Shown: positions 53,207-62,472 of the stretch, one piece after another
How positions within the stretch are numbered: position 1 is the stretch's first letter
Layout: each line of letters opens with the position of its first letter
NCBI RefSeq assembly: GCF_000203915.1
Contig: NC_008391.1
Coordinates: 2,232,001 to 2,296,000 of the forward strand
Direction: 5' to 3'
Length of the DNA: 64,000 nucleotides
DNA from: Burkholderia ambifaria AMMD
GTDB taxonomy: Bacteria > Pseudomonadota > Gammaproteobacteria > Burkholderiales > Burkholderiaceae
The notes under the pieces: generated by a model
What the model was told of the DNA's origin: nothing
Seen by the model: the letters and a program-made list of their open reading frames with translations, nothing else
Database searches by the model: none
Made by a program: the position numbers and the translations under genes

Positions 53207-54751
53207 ATGGACGATCGAGTAAACGAACAGACGCTCAAGTCGCATACCGACCGGCGTCAGCTGTACCAGATCATCGCGGGGCTCACCGAAGGCGTGATCC
53301 TCATCGAACCCGACCAGCGCATCGTGTGGGCAAACGAGGCCGCGCTCGCGATGCACGGCGTCACCGAGCTCGACGCGCTCGGCGCGGACGTGACCGAGTA
53401 TCGCGAGCGCTTCCGGCTGCGCTACCGCAACAACAATCCGGTGGGCGACGGCCACTATCCGATGGATCGCGTGATCGCGGGCGAGGAGTTCAGCGACGTG
53501 ACGGTCGAAGTCGAATCGGCCGCCGACGAGAACGTGAGCTGGGTCCACCGGATCCGCAGCCTCGTGCTGACGAACGCCGCCGGCGAGCCCGACTGTCTCG
53601 CGCTCGTGCTGCACGACGCGACCGAATGGGCGAGCGCCGAGGAGCGCTTCGAGCTCACGTTCAACGCGAACCCGGCGCCGGCCGTGATCTGCCGGCTCGA
53701 CGACCTGCGCTACGTGAAGGTCAATCAAGGTTTCCTCGACATGACGGGCCACGCACGCGACGACGTGCTCGGCCGCTCCGTCTACGAAGTCGATGTGCTC
53801 GATCAGGCCGAACATCGCGAACTCGCGATCGAGCGGCTCGGCGAGGGCGCGACGATCCCGCAGATGGAGGCCATGCTCAAGCGCGCGGACGGCGGCACGA
53901 AGGCGGTCGTCGTCGCCGGGCAACCGATCGACATGAACGGCGAGGCGTGCATGCTGTTCACGTTCATGGATCTCGAGCCGCGCAAGCAGGCCGAGCTCGC
54001 GCTGCGGCAGAGCGAGGAGTGCTTCGCGAAGGCGTTCCGGATGGCGCCGGTCGCGACCGCGATCGTCACCGCCGACCGCTTCGAGCTGCTCGACGTGAAC
54101 GACGCATTCGTCGCGATGGCCGGCCACGCGCGCGACGATCTGCTCGGCAAGTCCGCCGACGAGATCGGGCTGTGGGCCGAGCGCGGTGCGCGCCAGCAGA
54201 TCGACAGCGCACTTGCGCGCGACGGCAACGTGCGCAACGCGGACGTGCAGATCCGCACGGGCGACGGCGACGTGCGCGATTGCGTGGTGTCGGCCGAACC
54301 GGTCGCGATTCACGGGCAGGATTGCCTGCTGATCGCGTTGCTCGACATCAGCGATCGCAAGCGTACCGAGATGGAGCTCGTCTACGCGATCGAGACCGCG
54401 ATGCAGGATGCATCGTGGTTCAGCCGCACGCTGATCGAGAAACTGGCGAACGTGCGGCGCGAGAATGCGCCGGACGCAGGCGCGCAGCTGTCGGATCTCA
54501 CCGCGCGCGAGCGCGACGTGTTCGACCTGCTGTGTCACGGCCTCGCCGACAAGGAGATCGCCGGCCGCCTCGGGCTCGCGCCGAACACGGTCCGCAATCA
54601 TGTCGCGACGATCTACGCGAAGCTCGACGTGCATAGCCGCGGCGAGGCGATCGTGTGGGCGCGCGAGCGCGGGATCGTCGGCGCGGCCGATGCGAACGGC
54701 GCGCGCGGCGACAAGGGCGCCGAGAAGGGCGGTGCGAACGTCAAGGGCTGA
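53207..54751 (+). CDS. Multi-PAS LuxR-type transcriptional regulator
   Basis: A 514-residue regulator with three PAS-like sensor segments, near residues 20-135 (LTEGVILIEPDQRIVWANEA), 145-265 (FNANPAPAVICRLDDLRYVK) and 270-390 (FRMAPVATAIVTADRFELL). The LuxR-type helix-turn-helix is at the end (LTARERDVFDLLCHGLADKE, NTVRNHVATIYAKLDVHSR). It has no histidine kinase or receiver domain, so it senses a ligand or redox state and binds DNA directly. ATG at 53207 is chosen; a GTG five codons upstream is also possible. It is flanked by stress genes on both sides and is a good candidate to control them. Confidence 0.88.
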   Translation: MDDRVNEQTLKSHTDRRQLYQIIAGLTEGVILIEPDQRIVWANEAALAMHGVTELDALGADVTEYRERFRLRYRNNNPVGDGHYPMDRVIAGEEFSDVTVEVESAADENVSWVHRIRSLVLTNAAGEPDCLALVLHDATEWASAEERFELTFNANPAPAVICRLDDLRYVKVNQGFLDMTGHARDDVLGRSVYEVDVLDQAEHRELAIERLGEGATIPQMEAMLKRADGGTKAVVVAGQPIDMNGEACMLFTFMDLEPRKQAELALRQSEECFAKAFRMAPVATAIVTADRFELLDVNDAFVAMAGHARDDLLGKSADEIGLWAERGARQQIDSALARDGNVRNADVQIRTGDGDVRDCVVSAEPVAIHGQDCLLIALLDISDRKRTEMELVYAIETAMQDASWFSRTLIEKLANVRRENAPDAGAQLSDLTARERDVFDLLCHGLADKEIAGRLGLAPNTVRNHVATIYAKLDVHSRGEAIVWARERGIVGAADANGARGDKGAEKGGANVKG

Positions 54752-54916
54752 CGACGCCGAGCGCCCGCCGTCTCCCCATCGGTGCGAATGCACCATGCAG
54801 GCTGGTGCATCCGCATCTGCCGCGCGCGGCGCGCGGCTGCCATCCTGTCCACTCGGCGGTGCGACGCGGGCTGCGGCACCGTCGGCTCTCTCCCCAATTC
54901 GTTGCAGGAGACGACC

Positions 54917-55108
54917 ATGGACAGGAATCGCATCGAAGGCAAGCTCAAACAACTGAAAGGTTCGGTCAAGGAAGCACTCGGCAAGGTGACGGGCGACCGC
55001 GAAACGGAGGCGGAAGGCGTGGCGGAACAGCAGGCCGGCAAGATCCAGGAGAAGGCGGGCGAAGCGGCCGACGAAGTGCGCCGTCATACGGGCAGCGACC
55101 GGCACTGA
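54917..55108 (+). CDS. CsbD-family stress protein, second copy
   Basis: A 63-residue CsbD-like protein: MDRNRIEGKLKQLKGSVKEA, then TEAEGVAEQQAGKIQEKAGE. GCAGGAG stands before the ATG. It differs clearly from the copy at 51978 and lies 165 bases after the PAS-LuxR gene in the same direction. It probably acts in the same general stress response. Confidence 0.9.
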   Translation: MDRNRIEGKLKQLKGSVKEALGKVTGDRETEAEGVAEQQAGKIQEKAGEAADEVRRHTGSDRH

Positions 55109-55519
55109 GCGCCGTTGACTCATCGCGCGTTGTGTCCACGTCGTGTGACGTAGCGATGATTCTCCATCGGCATCACCCCGCGCAGTTTTGATTTGAAGGC
55201 ACTTGCGCGCATTCCGCCCGATCTTTCTCGTTCCCGGCCCGCCAGCGCGCGGGCCGGCGCCGTCCGTGCACACGGAACTTGATGACAATTCCTCACAACG
55301 TAGTTCCGATATTTCGTTTGCTGCACGCGTATTGGCTACCCACAATCGGTTCACCTCTTTCGCGCTGACAGGTTCTTCGGAGACGGAACCGCGGTGATCG
55401 ACCGGCAAGCCATGCGCCTTGGCGCAGCTCCGGCGACAGCAGAATTCACCGGCACGCGGGAGGTCGCCGCCGCGCGATGGTCGTGCGGCGCATCCGACCC
55501 ATACAAGAAGGATTGGCCG
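55109..55519. other. Intergenic region before the amino-acid binding protein
   Basis: About 410 bases with a mildly AT-rich part near 55280-55380. It should hold the promoter of the binding-protein gene. No hairpin terminator for the CsbD gene is seen. Confidence 0.5.
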
Positions 55520-56671
55520 ATGACGTTCCGCATTCGTTCGCTTTCCGGCATTGCACTGACCGCCGCGATCCTCGCGTTCCAGACGGGCGCGGCCCACGCG
55601 CAGGAGACGGTCGTGAAGGTCGGCGTGGCCGTGCCACTGACCGGCGGTGGCGCTGCCTACGGCAAGGACATCGAGAACGGCGTGCGCATGGCCGTCGACG
55701 AGGCGAACGCCGCGCATACGACGATCGGCGGCAAGCCGGTGAAGTTCGTCGTCGCGTCGCAGGACGACCAGAGCGATCCGCGCATCGGCGTACAGGCCGC
55801 GCAGCAGCTGACCGACGCGCAAGTAGCCGTCGTGATCGGCCACTTCAATTCGGGCACGACGCTGCCCGCGTCGAAGATCTACGCGAAGGCCGGCATTCCG
55901 ATGATCACGCCGTCGGCGACCAATCCCGACATCACGCGCGCCGGGCTCGGCACCGTGTACCGCGTGATCGCCACCGACGCGCAGAACGCCGGCAACGCCG
56001 GCGCCTATGCGGCGAGCGTGACCAAGGCGAAGCGCATCGCGATCATCGACGATCGCACCGCGTTCGGCCAGGGCGAAGCCGACGAGTTCGAGAAAGCCGC
56101 GAAGGCGAACGGCGGCACGATCGTCGCGCGCGAATTCACGAACGACAAGGCCGTCGACTTCAGCGCGCAGCTCACGAAGATCAAGAGCACGAATGCCGAC
56201 CTGGTGTTCTTCGGCGGCCTCGACGCGCAGTCGGCGATGCTCGTCAAGCGCATGCGCCAGCTCGGCATCCGCGCGCAGTTCCTGGCGGGCGGCGGCGTGA
56301 TGAACGCGAACTTCATCAAGCTCGCCGGCAACGCGGCCGAAGGCGCGTCCGTGTGGGAGTACGGTCAGCCGCTGTCGCGTCTCGCGAAGGGCAAGCAGTT
56401 CGAAACGAAATTCAAGCAGAAGTACGGCGTCGACATGCTCGCGTATGCGCCGTTCGCGTACGACGCGACGTGGATCGCGATCAACGCGATGCAGAAGGCG
56501 AACTCGACGAAGCCGACCGATTTCAACGGTGCGCTGAAGGGCACGCGCTACGACGGCATCACCGGCACGATCGCGTTCACGAACACGGGCGACCTGAAGA
56601 ACCCGAGTTCGACGCTGTATGAAGTGAAGAACGCCGCGTGGCAGCCCGTCACCACGCAAACGGCGGACTGA
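55520..56671 (+). CDS. Branched-chain amino-acid ABC transporter, periplasmic binding protein
   Basis: A 383-residue LivK-type solute-binding protein. It has a signal peptide (GIALTAAILAFQTGAAHA) and the family pattern VKVGVAVPLTGGGAAYGKD, GVRMAVDEANA, VIGHFNSGTTLPASKIY and GIPMITPSATNP. GAAGGA precedes the ATG. It should bind leucine, isoleucine, valine or a related amino acid in the periplasm. No permease or ATPase genes follow, so it works with a transporter encoded elsewhere. The next gene, an FAD oxidoreductase, is 194 bases on. Confidence 0.94.
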   Translation: MTFRIRSLSGIALTAAILAFQTGAAHAQETVVKVGVAVPLTGGGAAYGKDIENGVRMAVDEANAAHTTIGGKPVKFVVASQDDQSDPRIGVQAAQQLTDAQVAVVIGHFNSGTTLPASKIYAKAGIPMITPSATNPDITRAGLGTVYRVIATDAQNAGNAGAYAASVTKAKRIAIIDDRTAFGQGEADEFEKAAKANGGTIVAREFTNDKAVDFSAQLTKIKSTNADLVFFGGLDAQSAMLVKRMRQLGIRAQFLAGGGVMNANFIKLAGNAAEGASVWEYGQPLSRLAKGKQFETKFKQKYGVDMLAYAPFAYDATWIAINAMQKANSTKPTDFNGALKGTRYDGITGTIAFTNTGDLKNPSSTLYEVKNAAWQPVTTQTAD

Positions 56672-56865
56672 ATACCCGAACGCGCGCGGACTTTCGCGGC
56701 GACGCCGGACGTGCTGAAATACCCACGGCGATCAAATGCGATCGCAGCGCATGTCGGGGCGATTCGCCGGGCGGTCCGCACGCACGGCGCCGCGCGCGAC
56801 GCGGCACGAACAACCTTCGGACGCGGCCCGCTGGCCGCGCCTTTCACGTGCAACTGGAGTCAGTC

Positions 56866-58038
56866 GTGAGTTCTCAAGTCGTCATCGTCGGCGGTGGTGT
56901 GATCGGCAGCTCGATCGCCTATTTCCTGCGCGCTACCGATCCGACGGTGTCCGTGACCGTCATCGAACGCGATCCGACCTATGCGAGGTCGTCGTCGGCG
57001 CTGTCGGCCGCATCGATTCGCCAGCAGTTCTCGACGCCGCTGTCGATCGAGATGTCACTGTTCGGGATCGACTTCCTGCGCACGATCGGCGAGCGGCTCG
57101 AGGTCGACGGCACGCGGCCGTCGATCGATCTGCATGAAGGCGGCTACCTCTTCCTCGCGACGCCGGCAGGCGATGCGACGCTGCGCGAGAACCATGCGCT
57201 GCAGACGAAGCTCGGCGCCGATATCCGCTTGATGGATCGCGATGCGCTGCGCGCGAAATTTCCGTGGCTGAACGTCGACGATCTCGTGTCAGGCGCTTAT
57301 GGCGCAAGCGGCGAAGGATGGTTTGACGGCTACGGGCTCGTGCAGGCGCTGCGCAAGAAGGCGCAGGCACTGGGCGCGCGCTACGTGCCGGCCGACGTGA
57401 CCGGCGTCGTTCGCGACGGTCGCAAGGTCACGCATGTGATGACGAGCGACGGCGAGCGCTACGCGTGCGATACGCTCGTCAACGCGGCGGGCGCGTGGAC
57501 GCGCACACTGTCGTCGATGATGGGCATCGACATTCCCGTGTATGCGCGGCGTCGCAGCATCTTCAACGTTTCATCGCCGGCGCAGCTCGCCGGTTGTCCG
57601 CTGCTGATCGATCCGACCGGCGTGTATTTCCGGCCGGAAGGGCGCACGTATATCTGCGGGACGTCGCCGAGCCCGGATCGCGATCCCGATGATCTGCCGC
57701 TCGACGAGGTCGATCACGATTTGTTCGATGAGGTGATCTGGCCGACGCTCGCGAATCGCGTGCCGGCGTTCGAAGCGCTGCGCGTGGAGAACTGCTGGTC
57801 CGGGTATTACGAGTACAACGTGTTCGATCACAACGCGATCATCGGGTATCACCCCGAGCTCGATAACGTCGTGTTCGCGAACGGCTATAGCGGGCACGGG
57901 CTGCAGCAGGGGCCCGCGACCGGGCGTGGGGTGAGTGAACTGATTCTGGGCGGGCGATATGAATCGCTCGACCTGTCGTCGCTCGGCTGGGAGCGCGTGC
58001 TCGAAAACCGGCCGATCGTCGAAAAGAACGTCGTGTAG
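56866..58038 (+). CDS. FAD-dependent oxidoreductase, D-amino-acid oxidase (DAO) family
   Basis: A 390-residue flavoprotein. The FAD-binding Rossmann motif is VVIVGGGVIGSSIAYFL and the C-terminal FAD motif is FANGYSGHGLQQGPATGRG. It resembles sarcosine, glycine and D-amino-acid oxidases and dehydrogenases. The GTG at 56866 with GGAG eight bases upstream is the best start. Placement after an amino-acid binding protein suggests an amine or amino-acid substrate, but this is inference. A terminator follows at 58098. Confidence 0.9.
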   Translation: MSSQVVIVGGGVIGSSIAYFLRATDPTVSVTVIERDPTYARSSSALSAASIRQQFSTPLSIEMSLFGIDFLRTIGERLEVDGTRPSIDLHEGGYLFLATPAGDATLRENHALQTKLGADIRLMDRDALRAKFPWLNVDDLVSGAYGASGEGWFDGYGLVQALRKKAQALGARYVPADVTGVVRDGRKVTHVMTSDGERYACDTLVNAAGAWTRTLSSMMGIDIPVYARRRSIFNVSSPAQLAGCPLLIDPTGVYFRPEGRTYICGTSPSPDRDPDDLPLDEVDHDLFDEVIWPTLANRVPAFEALRVENCWSGYYEYNVFDHNAIIGYHPELDNVVFANGYSGHGLQQGPATGRGVSELILGGRYESLDLSSLGWERVLENRPIVEKNVV

Positions 58039-58097
58039 CGCGGCGTGACCGCCCGGTGTGGGGTGGGCGGGATTCTCCTTGTGTCTCAATCTGATTG

Positions 58098-58121
58098 GCC
58101 CGGCTTTGCCGGGCTTTTTTT
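58098..58121 (+). terminator. Terminator after the FAD oxidoreductase
   Basis: Arms GCCCGGC / GCCGGGC around TTT and followed by seven T. Confidence 0.93.
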
Positions 58122-58148
58122 GTTCTTTGGGGGTTATGGGTGGGGGGC

Positions 58149-58175
58149 GGCAATCGGCCATGAAGCGCCGTTCGC
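58149..58175 (+). repeat. Degenerate intergenic repeat, copy 1
   Basis: GGCAATCGGCCATGAAGCG followed by CCGTTCG. Relatives are at 59084-59113 and 61836-61868, with a weaker one near 60757. Confidence 0.45.
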
Positions 58176-58376
58176 CTGCATGCACATTCGGACACTCGAG
58201 CGACCGCTCCAGTCGGCAAACGGCCGTTCCGATGAGAATGATTCAGATTCCGTCATCTGCCAAAGCGCTCCTGACCTGCACTTAGGGTGTCAGAACCCGG
58301 TGAATTCTCGACCCGACGGATGGCGCTGCGGCGACATGCTACGATCAACGCGATCCGACTTTCATCCCGACGCACG

Positions 58377-58979
58377 ATGACGACAATGTATGAATTGCTC
58401 GGTGTGTGCGAGAACGCGACCGACGAGGAAATCAAGCGAGGCTACCGAAAGGCGGCGATGAAAGCGCATCCCGACCGCAACGTCGGGTGCGAAGCGGACG
58501 CGCATGCGCGATTTCAGGAGATCAAGGAGGCATACGCGATTCTCTCGGACCCGGAGCTGCGCCGCGTCTATGACACCACTTACGCAGAGGAAATGCTGCG
58601 TCACGCACGGCTTCGCGAAGAAGAGGAGCGCTTGAACGCGGAGCGCGAAGCGGAATATGCACGGTTCGTGGCATGGGCAATGCGCTTCGCCGAGCAAGGG
58701 CACAACCGCGACGTCGTGTTCGGTGTTCTGCTCGGCCGTGATTGCGATGTTCAACTCGCCGAGCGCATTGCCGGCAGCGTGGTCGAGTTGCATGCGTCGC
58801 GCCAGCCGGGCGCATCGCCGGACGGGGAGCGTGATGAACAGATGCCGCAATGCGACGAGAGGGCGACACAGGCGGCATCGGCGCAGGCGTCAAAGAGCGA
58901 CGCGCGAAGGAGTGGCGAACACGCGCATACGGACTTTTTCAGCGCTCTCTGGCACGGCGTGTTCGGGCTGCGCCGGTGA
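58377..58979 (+). CDS. J-domain (DnaJ-like) protein
   Basis: A 200-residue Hsp40-type protein with an N-terminal J-domain ([28 protein letters not shown] with the HPD motif, [16 protein letters not shown]). The rest is a charged helical region and a low-complexity stretch ([17 protein letters not shown]), ending in [14 protein letters not shown]. It lacks the Gly/Phe and zinc-finger regions of true DnaJ, so it is a specialised partner that recruits DnaK to a client. The client is unknown. Start at the first of two nearby ATG codons. Confidence 0.92.
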   Translation: MTTMYELLGVCENATDEEIKRGYRKAAMKAHPDRNVGCEADAHARFQEIKEAYAILSDPELRRVYDTTYAEEMLRHARLREEEERLNAEREAEYARFVAWAMRFAEQGHNRDVVFGVLLGRDCDVQLAERIAGSVVELHASRQPGASPDGERDEQMPQCDERATQAASAQASKSDARRSGEHAHTDFFSALWHGVFGLRR

Positions 58980-59083
58980 GCCTTGGTGTGTGACCAGTTC
59001 TGCAAACGCAGAACTCGACCGCGATCGGTGCCAACTTCGGGGGAGTTTTTTTGATCGACTGCTTCATGAATTGACGGCTAATT

Positions 59084-59113
59084 GGGCAGTAATCGGCCAG
59101 GAAGCGACATTCG
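59084..59113 (+). repeat. Degenerate intergenic repeat, copy 2
   Basis: GGGCAGTAATCGGCCAGGAA followed by GCGACATTCG; similar to the segments at 58149 and 61836. Confidence 0.45.
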
Positions 59114-59183
59114 TGCATCTGAGTACAATCGTCAACAATCAGCCCCAGACTTGATGGCCGTTTTCGGTTTGCGAGACGAAGCG

Positions 59184-59921
59184 ATGAAGGTAACGATTGC
59201 GTACATCGAAGAACCCCCATTCGGCTGGACCGAAGCGGATGGCACCGCTACCGGTGCTGATATCGAGCTTGCGGAGACGATTCTGCGCCAGATCGGCGTC
59301 GATAAGATCGAGTATTGCCTGACGACGTTCAGCGAATTGCTACCCGGCGTTCAGGCAGGTCGCTGGGACATGAATGTCCCTCTCTTTGTGACGCCGCAGC
59401 GAGCCAATGCGGTTGCGTTCAGCTTACCCGTGTGGGCAAACGAGGACGGTTTTCTGGTTCGACCTGGAAACCCGAGAGCGCTCGTTAGCTATTCGTCAAT
59501 CGCCAAATGTCCTGATGCGCGCCTCGGCATAATTGCGGGACAGGTGCAGCATGATTCGGCGACGGCGTCAGGTGTAAGCGAAGAGCAAATCGTCATCTTT
59601 GAGCACCAAGCCGACGCGATCTCGGCCATTCTCTCTGGCGCGATTGACGCATACGCGAGTACAGCCTTGGGAAATCGAATTATCGCGAGCCGGATGGGAA
59701 GTTTGGTGATCGAGGCCGTCGCGCACGAGCGAGATAGAAGTGGCAGCCGGCGGACGCCTCAGCTTGGAGCGTTTTCATTCAACCAAGGGAACGCGGATCT
59801 TCTAAAAGCGGTCAATCAGCGACTTCGTTCATATCTCGGCTCGCCGGATCATCGCGCTCGTATGGCGAGATTCGGGCTGACGGACCGCGAGATCGATCCA
59901 AGTGTCCTGAATGCAGGATAG
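59184..59921 (+). CDS. Solute-binding-protein-like (family 3) protein without signal peptide
   Basis: A 245-residue protein with the fold of amino-acid binding proteins (family 3): VTIAYIEEPPFGWTEADG, ADIELAETILRQIG, WDMNVPLFVTPQRA, and ALGNRIIAS near the hinge. It has no signal peptide and no cysteine for lipidation, so it should stay in the cytoplasm unless the start is wrong; the in-frame ATG 31 bases upstream adds no signal peptide either. No transporter genes are adjacent. It may be a cytoplasmic sensor or a displaced binding protein. Confidence 0.8.
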   Translation: MKVTIAYIEEPPFGWTEADGTATGADIELAETILRQIGVDKIEYCLTTFSELLPGVQAGRWDMNVPLFVTPQRANAVAFSLPVWANEDGFLVRPGNPRALVSYSSIAKCPDARLGIIAGQVQHDSATASGVSEEQIVIFEHQADAISAILSGAIDAYASTALGNRIIASRMGSLVIEAVAHERDRSGSRRTPQLGAFSFNQGNADLLKAVNQRLRSYLGSPDHRARMARFGLTDREIDPSVLNAG

Positions 59922-60025
59922 GTCGGTGCTCGGCCAACAGGAGACGTTCCGCGCAATGGCATGAATCGTTGACAAACTGCTGACCGTCGGCACAGCATCA
60001 AGTCTTGGCGGCAGCCAGTGGCCAT

Positions 60026-60577
60026 CTAGGACCGGCGATTGCTCTTAAGCAGCCCGTACAGCGCGCTATCCGACACCTCATCGCCAACCACCCACCGATC
60101 ACGCAACAATCCTTCCCGGACAAATCCGAGCCGTTCGAGAAGGCGCGCCGAGGCTACGTTGCGCGGGTCGATATCCGCCTCAATTCGGCGTAAGTTCAGC
60201 GTGCCGAATGCGTGCTCGATCAGCGCGGAGGTGGCCTCTGTCATATAGCCGCCTCCCCAATGATTACGTTGCAGACTAAAGCCTATCTCCGCACGTCGGC
60301 ATTGCTCATCCGCATGAAAGAGAGCGCAGTCCCCGAGCACTTCGCCGGTTGTCCGCAATTCGAGTGCCCAAATGAACTCCTGACCGTTAGCGGAGGTCCT
60401 CAACTTACGCGCGACGCGATCCATCGCCTGATCTAAGCAAGTCATCGTCGGAAACGGCAAATAGCGCATCGCGTCCGCGTCCGACCAGATGGCGAAAAGC
60501 GCTTGCACGTCTTCATCACGAAGCGGCCGCAGAATGAGGCGAGAGGTAGTCAGCGTGACGGGTCCGAACAACGGCAT
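60026..60577 (-). CDS. GNAT-family N-acetyltransferase
   Basis: A 183-residue acetyltransferase like the RimJ/RimL type that acetylates ribosomal proteins or small molecules. It reads LTTSRLILRPLRDEDVQALF at the start, the acetyl-CoA loop is LQRNHWGGGYMTEA, and DPRNVASARLLERLGFVREG closes the domain. The ATG at 60577 is chosen to give the family start. No ribosome site is clear. The target is unknown. Confidence 0.9.
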   Translation of the reverse strand: MPLFGPVTLTTSRLILRPLRDEDVQALFAIWSDADAMRYLPFPTMTCLDQAMDRVARKLRTSANGQEFIWALELRTTGEVLGDCALFHADEQCRRAEIGFSLQRNHWGGGYMTEATSALIEHAFGTLNLRRIEADIDPRNVASARLLERLGFVREGLLRDRWVVGDEVSDSALYGLLKSNRRS

Positions 60578-60918
60578 GACGGCTGGCAGGCGAGAATATA
60601 GAGGCCCCATTAAAACATGTGAGCCGCGCACCAACAACCGCATGCGTCGAACCGCATGGCGGCGCAGTGTGAGTGAGTCCGCTTTCGGGATTTGAATCCG
60701 TCCCTTCAGGGTCGATCGGCGCCGGTCGCGCGTTGCAGGGCGGCGGCTGGCCGCGTTCGGCCACTTTCGGTCGTTCAACCGCGCGCTCAGGCGGACGTTC
60801 GGATGTCCGTTGCGCCTTGGATAACGGTTGTTCCCTCGGTCGCGTCGCTACTTGATGGGCTTCAACAGCCCGCTATCGGGCAAGCTCTGCTGGTCGACCA
60901 AGCCGGATGCGCTCGTGA
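60578..60918. other. Intergenic region between GNAT and FGE-like genes
   Basis: About 340 bases. It holds a fragment near 60757-60790 (TTCGGCCACTTTCGGTCG) that recalls the degenerate intergenic repeat of this part of the window. No credible gene is seen. Confidence 0.5.
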
Positions 60919-61620
60919 TTACCCATCACGAGCGCCAAGCGATCGGGCAACCCGAAAGCCAAGATCATCGATTGCAAACGTCGGATGGCTACGACGTCGA
61001 TTCGTCGCAAGGCAGCCTCGTTCGGCATCCGCCCATCCGCCGCCACGAAACACGCGATACGAACCATAGACTTCCGGGTCGTATAGATCGGCGCACCACT
61101 CCCAAACGTTTCCTAGCGTGTCGAAAAGCCCCCAGTCATTTGCTTGCTTTTGACCCACCTCATGCGTGTGGCCCCCCGAGTTTTCTCTATACCAAGCTAT
61201 ATCGCCGAGTTTGCCGTATCTCGGACCATTTGTTCCGGCGCGGCAAGCGTACTCCCATTCAGCTTCGGTGGGCAGGCGATAGCCGTTACTTTCCGGGACA
61301 AGAGAAGCCCCCGTTCCATCGCCATGAAATTCATAACAGTCGAGAAGGCCGGCTGCCTTTGAAAGCATGTTGCAGAACCGGGTGGCATCAATCCAGGATA
61401 CGTTGACTACTGGACATTGCGCGGCGACATGCGACGATGGCCATTGTCCGGTTACCGCAGCATATTGCGCCTGCGTGATGGGATAGCGGCCGATCAAAAA
61501 ATGCGGCAGCTCGACAGACCATCTACGGCCAATTCTGTCGTCCCTCAATGCAATCGCTCCTGCGGGAACGCGTATCGTTTGTATATCGAGTGTTTCAGAC
61601 AGATGTTCCATTTTCCTCAT
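60919..61620 (-). CDS. Formylglycine-generating-enzyme-like (SUMF1/FGE) domain protein
   Basis: A 233-residue protein with the FGE-sulfatase (SUMF1) fold. The family blocks are present: FLIGRYPITQAQYAAVTG, PVVNVSWIDATRFCN, YRLPTEAEWEYACRAG, DTLGNVWEWCADLY and GFRVARS. True FGE makes formylglycine in sulfatases using a copper-binding cysteine pair; most bacterial members have other tasks. No sulfatase gene is near. It starts at the ATG at 61620; an ATG three codons later with GAGG before it is also possible. Confidence 0.9.
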   Translation of the reverse strand: MRKMEHLSETLDIQTIRVPAGAIALRDDRIGRRWSVELPHFLIGRYPITQAQYAAVTGQWPSSHVAAQCPVVNVSWIDATRFCNMLSKAAGLLDCYEFHGDGTGASLVPESNGYRLPTEAEWEYACRAGTNGPRYGKLGDIAWYRENSGGHTHEVGQKQANDWGLFDTLGNVWEWCADLYDPEVYGSYRVFRGGGWADAERGCLATNRRRSHPTFAIDDLGFRVARSLGARDG

Positions 61621-62061
61621 GACAATAGAAACTGCTTACAGCGGCAAAGGCCTCCAACGCAGTATCTAACACGGCTTACCTCGCATTCACGGAAGCAGCA
61701 TGAGTGGGGAGCGAGGTGCGCCAAAACGAAGGATGCGTTGGATCAAATGCGCGCGCGTTCGATAGCCGGGCGAAGCTGACGTCGCGCGAGCGACTGTTGT
61801 ATGTTGAAAGCCGTCATTGTCGTCGAGCTGGGGCGACGGGCCGAAGTGGGTCGGAAAGCGCCGTTCGTCTCCCCACAGCTAGCGGACCCTGAACGTCTGC
61901 AACTTAGCAGAAAGAAGCCGTTCCGGCGGCGCTCGTGGTCCCCAACTCGGCACGCGGAATACAACAGCCGACGCCTAGACCTTTCCTAGAAGAAGTCAGC
62001 GCAGAATGCGACGGTTTGACGATCGACTCGTGTGCCGCGGGTTCATCCATTCGAACGCCCC
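61621..62061. other. Intergenic region between FGE-like and MerR genes
   Basis: About 440 bases without a credible gene. It contains a third copy of the degenerate intergenic repeat at about 61836-61868. The promoter of the FGE-like gene should be near 61640. Confidence 0.5.
61836..61868 (+). repeat. Degenerate intergenic repeat, copy 3
   Basis: ACGGGCCGAAGTGGGTCGG followed by AAAGCGCCGTTCG; similar to 58149 and 59084. Confidence 0.45.
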
Positions 62062-62448
62062 TCACTCGACCGGCGGAATCGCGCCTTCTGACAAGGTTTT
62101 GATGAGCCTCATGCGACGTCGTTCGAGATCCGCGATCTGACGATCGATAGCTTCGAGGCGTTGCCGCTGGATATCCGTGATCTGGTCGCACGAACGCGCG
62201 CCTTCGATCAGAAGCATGCAGTCCGGGAAGCCGAGAATGTCTTCGATGGTGAAACCGGTCGCGATCATGCGCCGGATCTGCTTGACCTGCGTGACCGCCC
62301 TGTCGGGGAACATCCGATATCCATTGTCCGCGCGCACCGACGCGAGCAAACCGTGTTTGTCGTAGTGACGGATCGATCGCACGCTTACGCCGGTGCGTTG
62401 CGAAACTTCTCCGATAGTCAGCAGTTCCTTTGGGAGCATCTTGTCCAT
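62062..62448 (-). CDS. MerR-family transcriptional regulator
   Basis: A 128-residue MerR-type regulator. The DNA-binding head is LLTIGEVSQRTGVSVRSIRH with YDKHGLLASV, and the dimerisation helix follows (RLEAIDRQIADLERRRMRLI). It has one cysteine (CMLLIEGARSC gives two) near where metal or drug sensors carry them, so a redox or ligand signal is possible. It diverges from the alpha/beta hydrolase gene across a palindrome placed as in MerR-type promoters, so that hydrolase is its likely target. Confidence 0.92.
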   Translation of the reverse strand: MDKMLPKELLTIGEVSQRTGVSVRSIRHYDKHGLLASVRADNGYRMFPDRAVTQVKQIRRMIATGFTIEDILGFPDCMLLIEGARSCDQITDIQRQRLEAIDRQIADLERRRMRLIKTLSEGAIPPVE

Positions 62449-62472
62449 GAAAAGCAGACTAGCACAAAGCGC

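Larger units (their letters stand above)
58039..58376. other. Intergenic region before the J-domain gene
   Basis: Holds the terminator at 58098-58121 and a sequence at about 58149-58175 (GGCAATCGGCCATGAAGCG, CCGTTCG) that recurs in altered form in later spacers near 59086 and 61836. No gene is seen. Confidence 0.55.

Noticed and set aside
53204..56659. 1151-codon open frame on the minus strand
   Set aside because: It runs antisense to the PAS-LuxR, CsbD and binding-protein genes, has Arg/His-rich low-complexity sequence typical of GC-rich shadow frames and matches no family.
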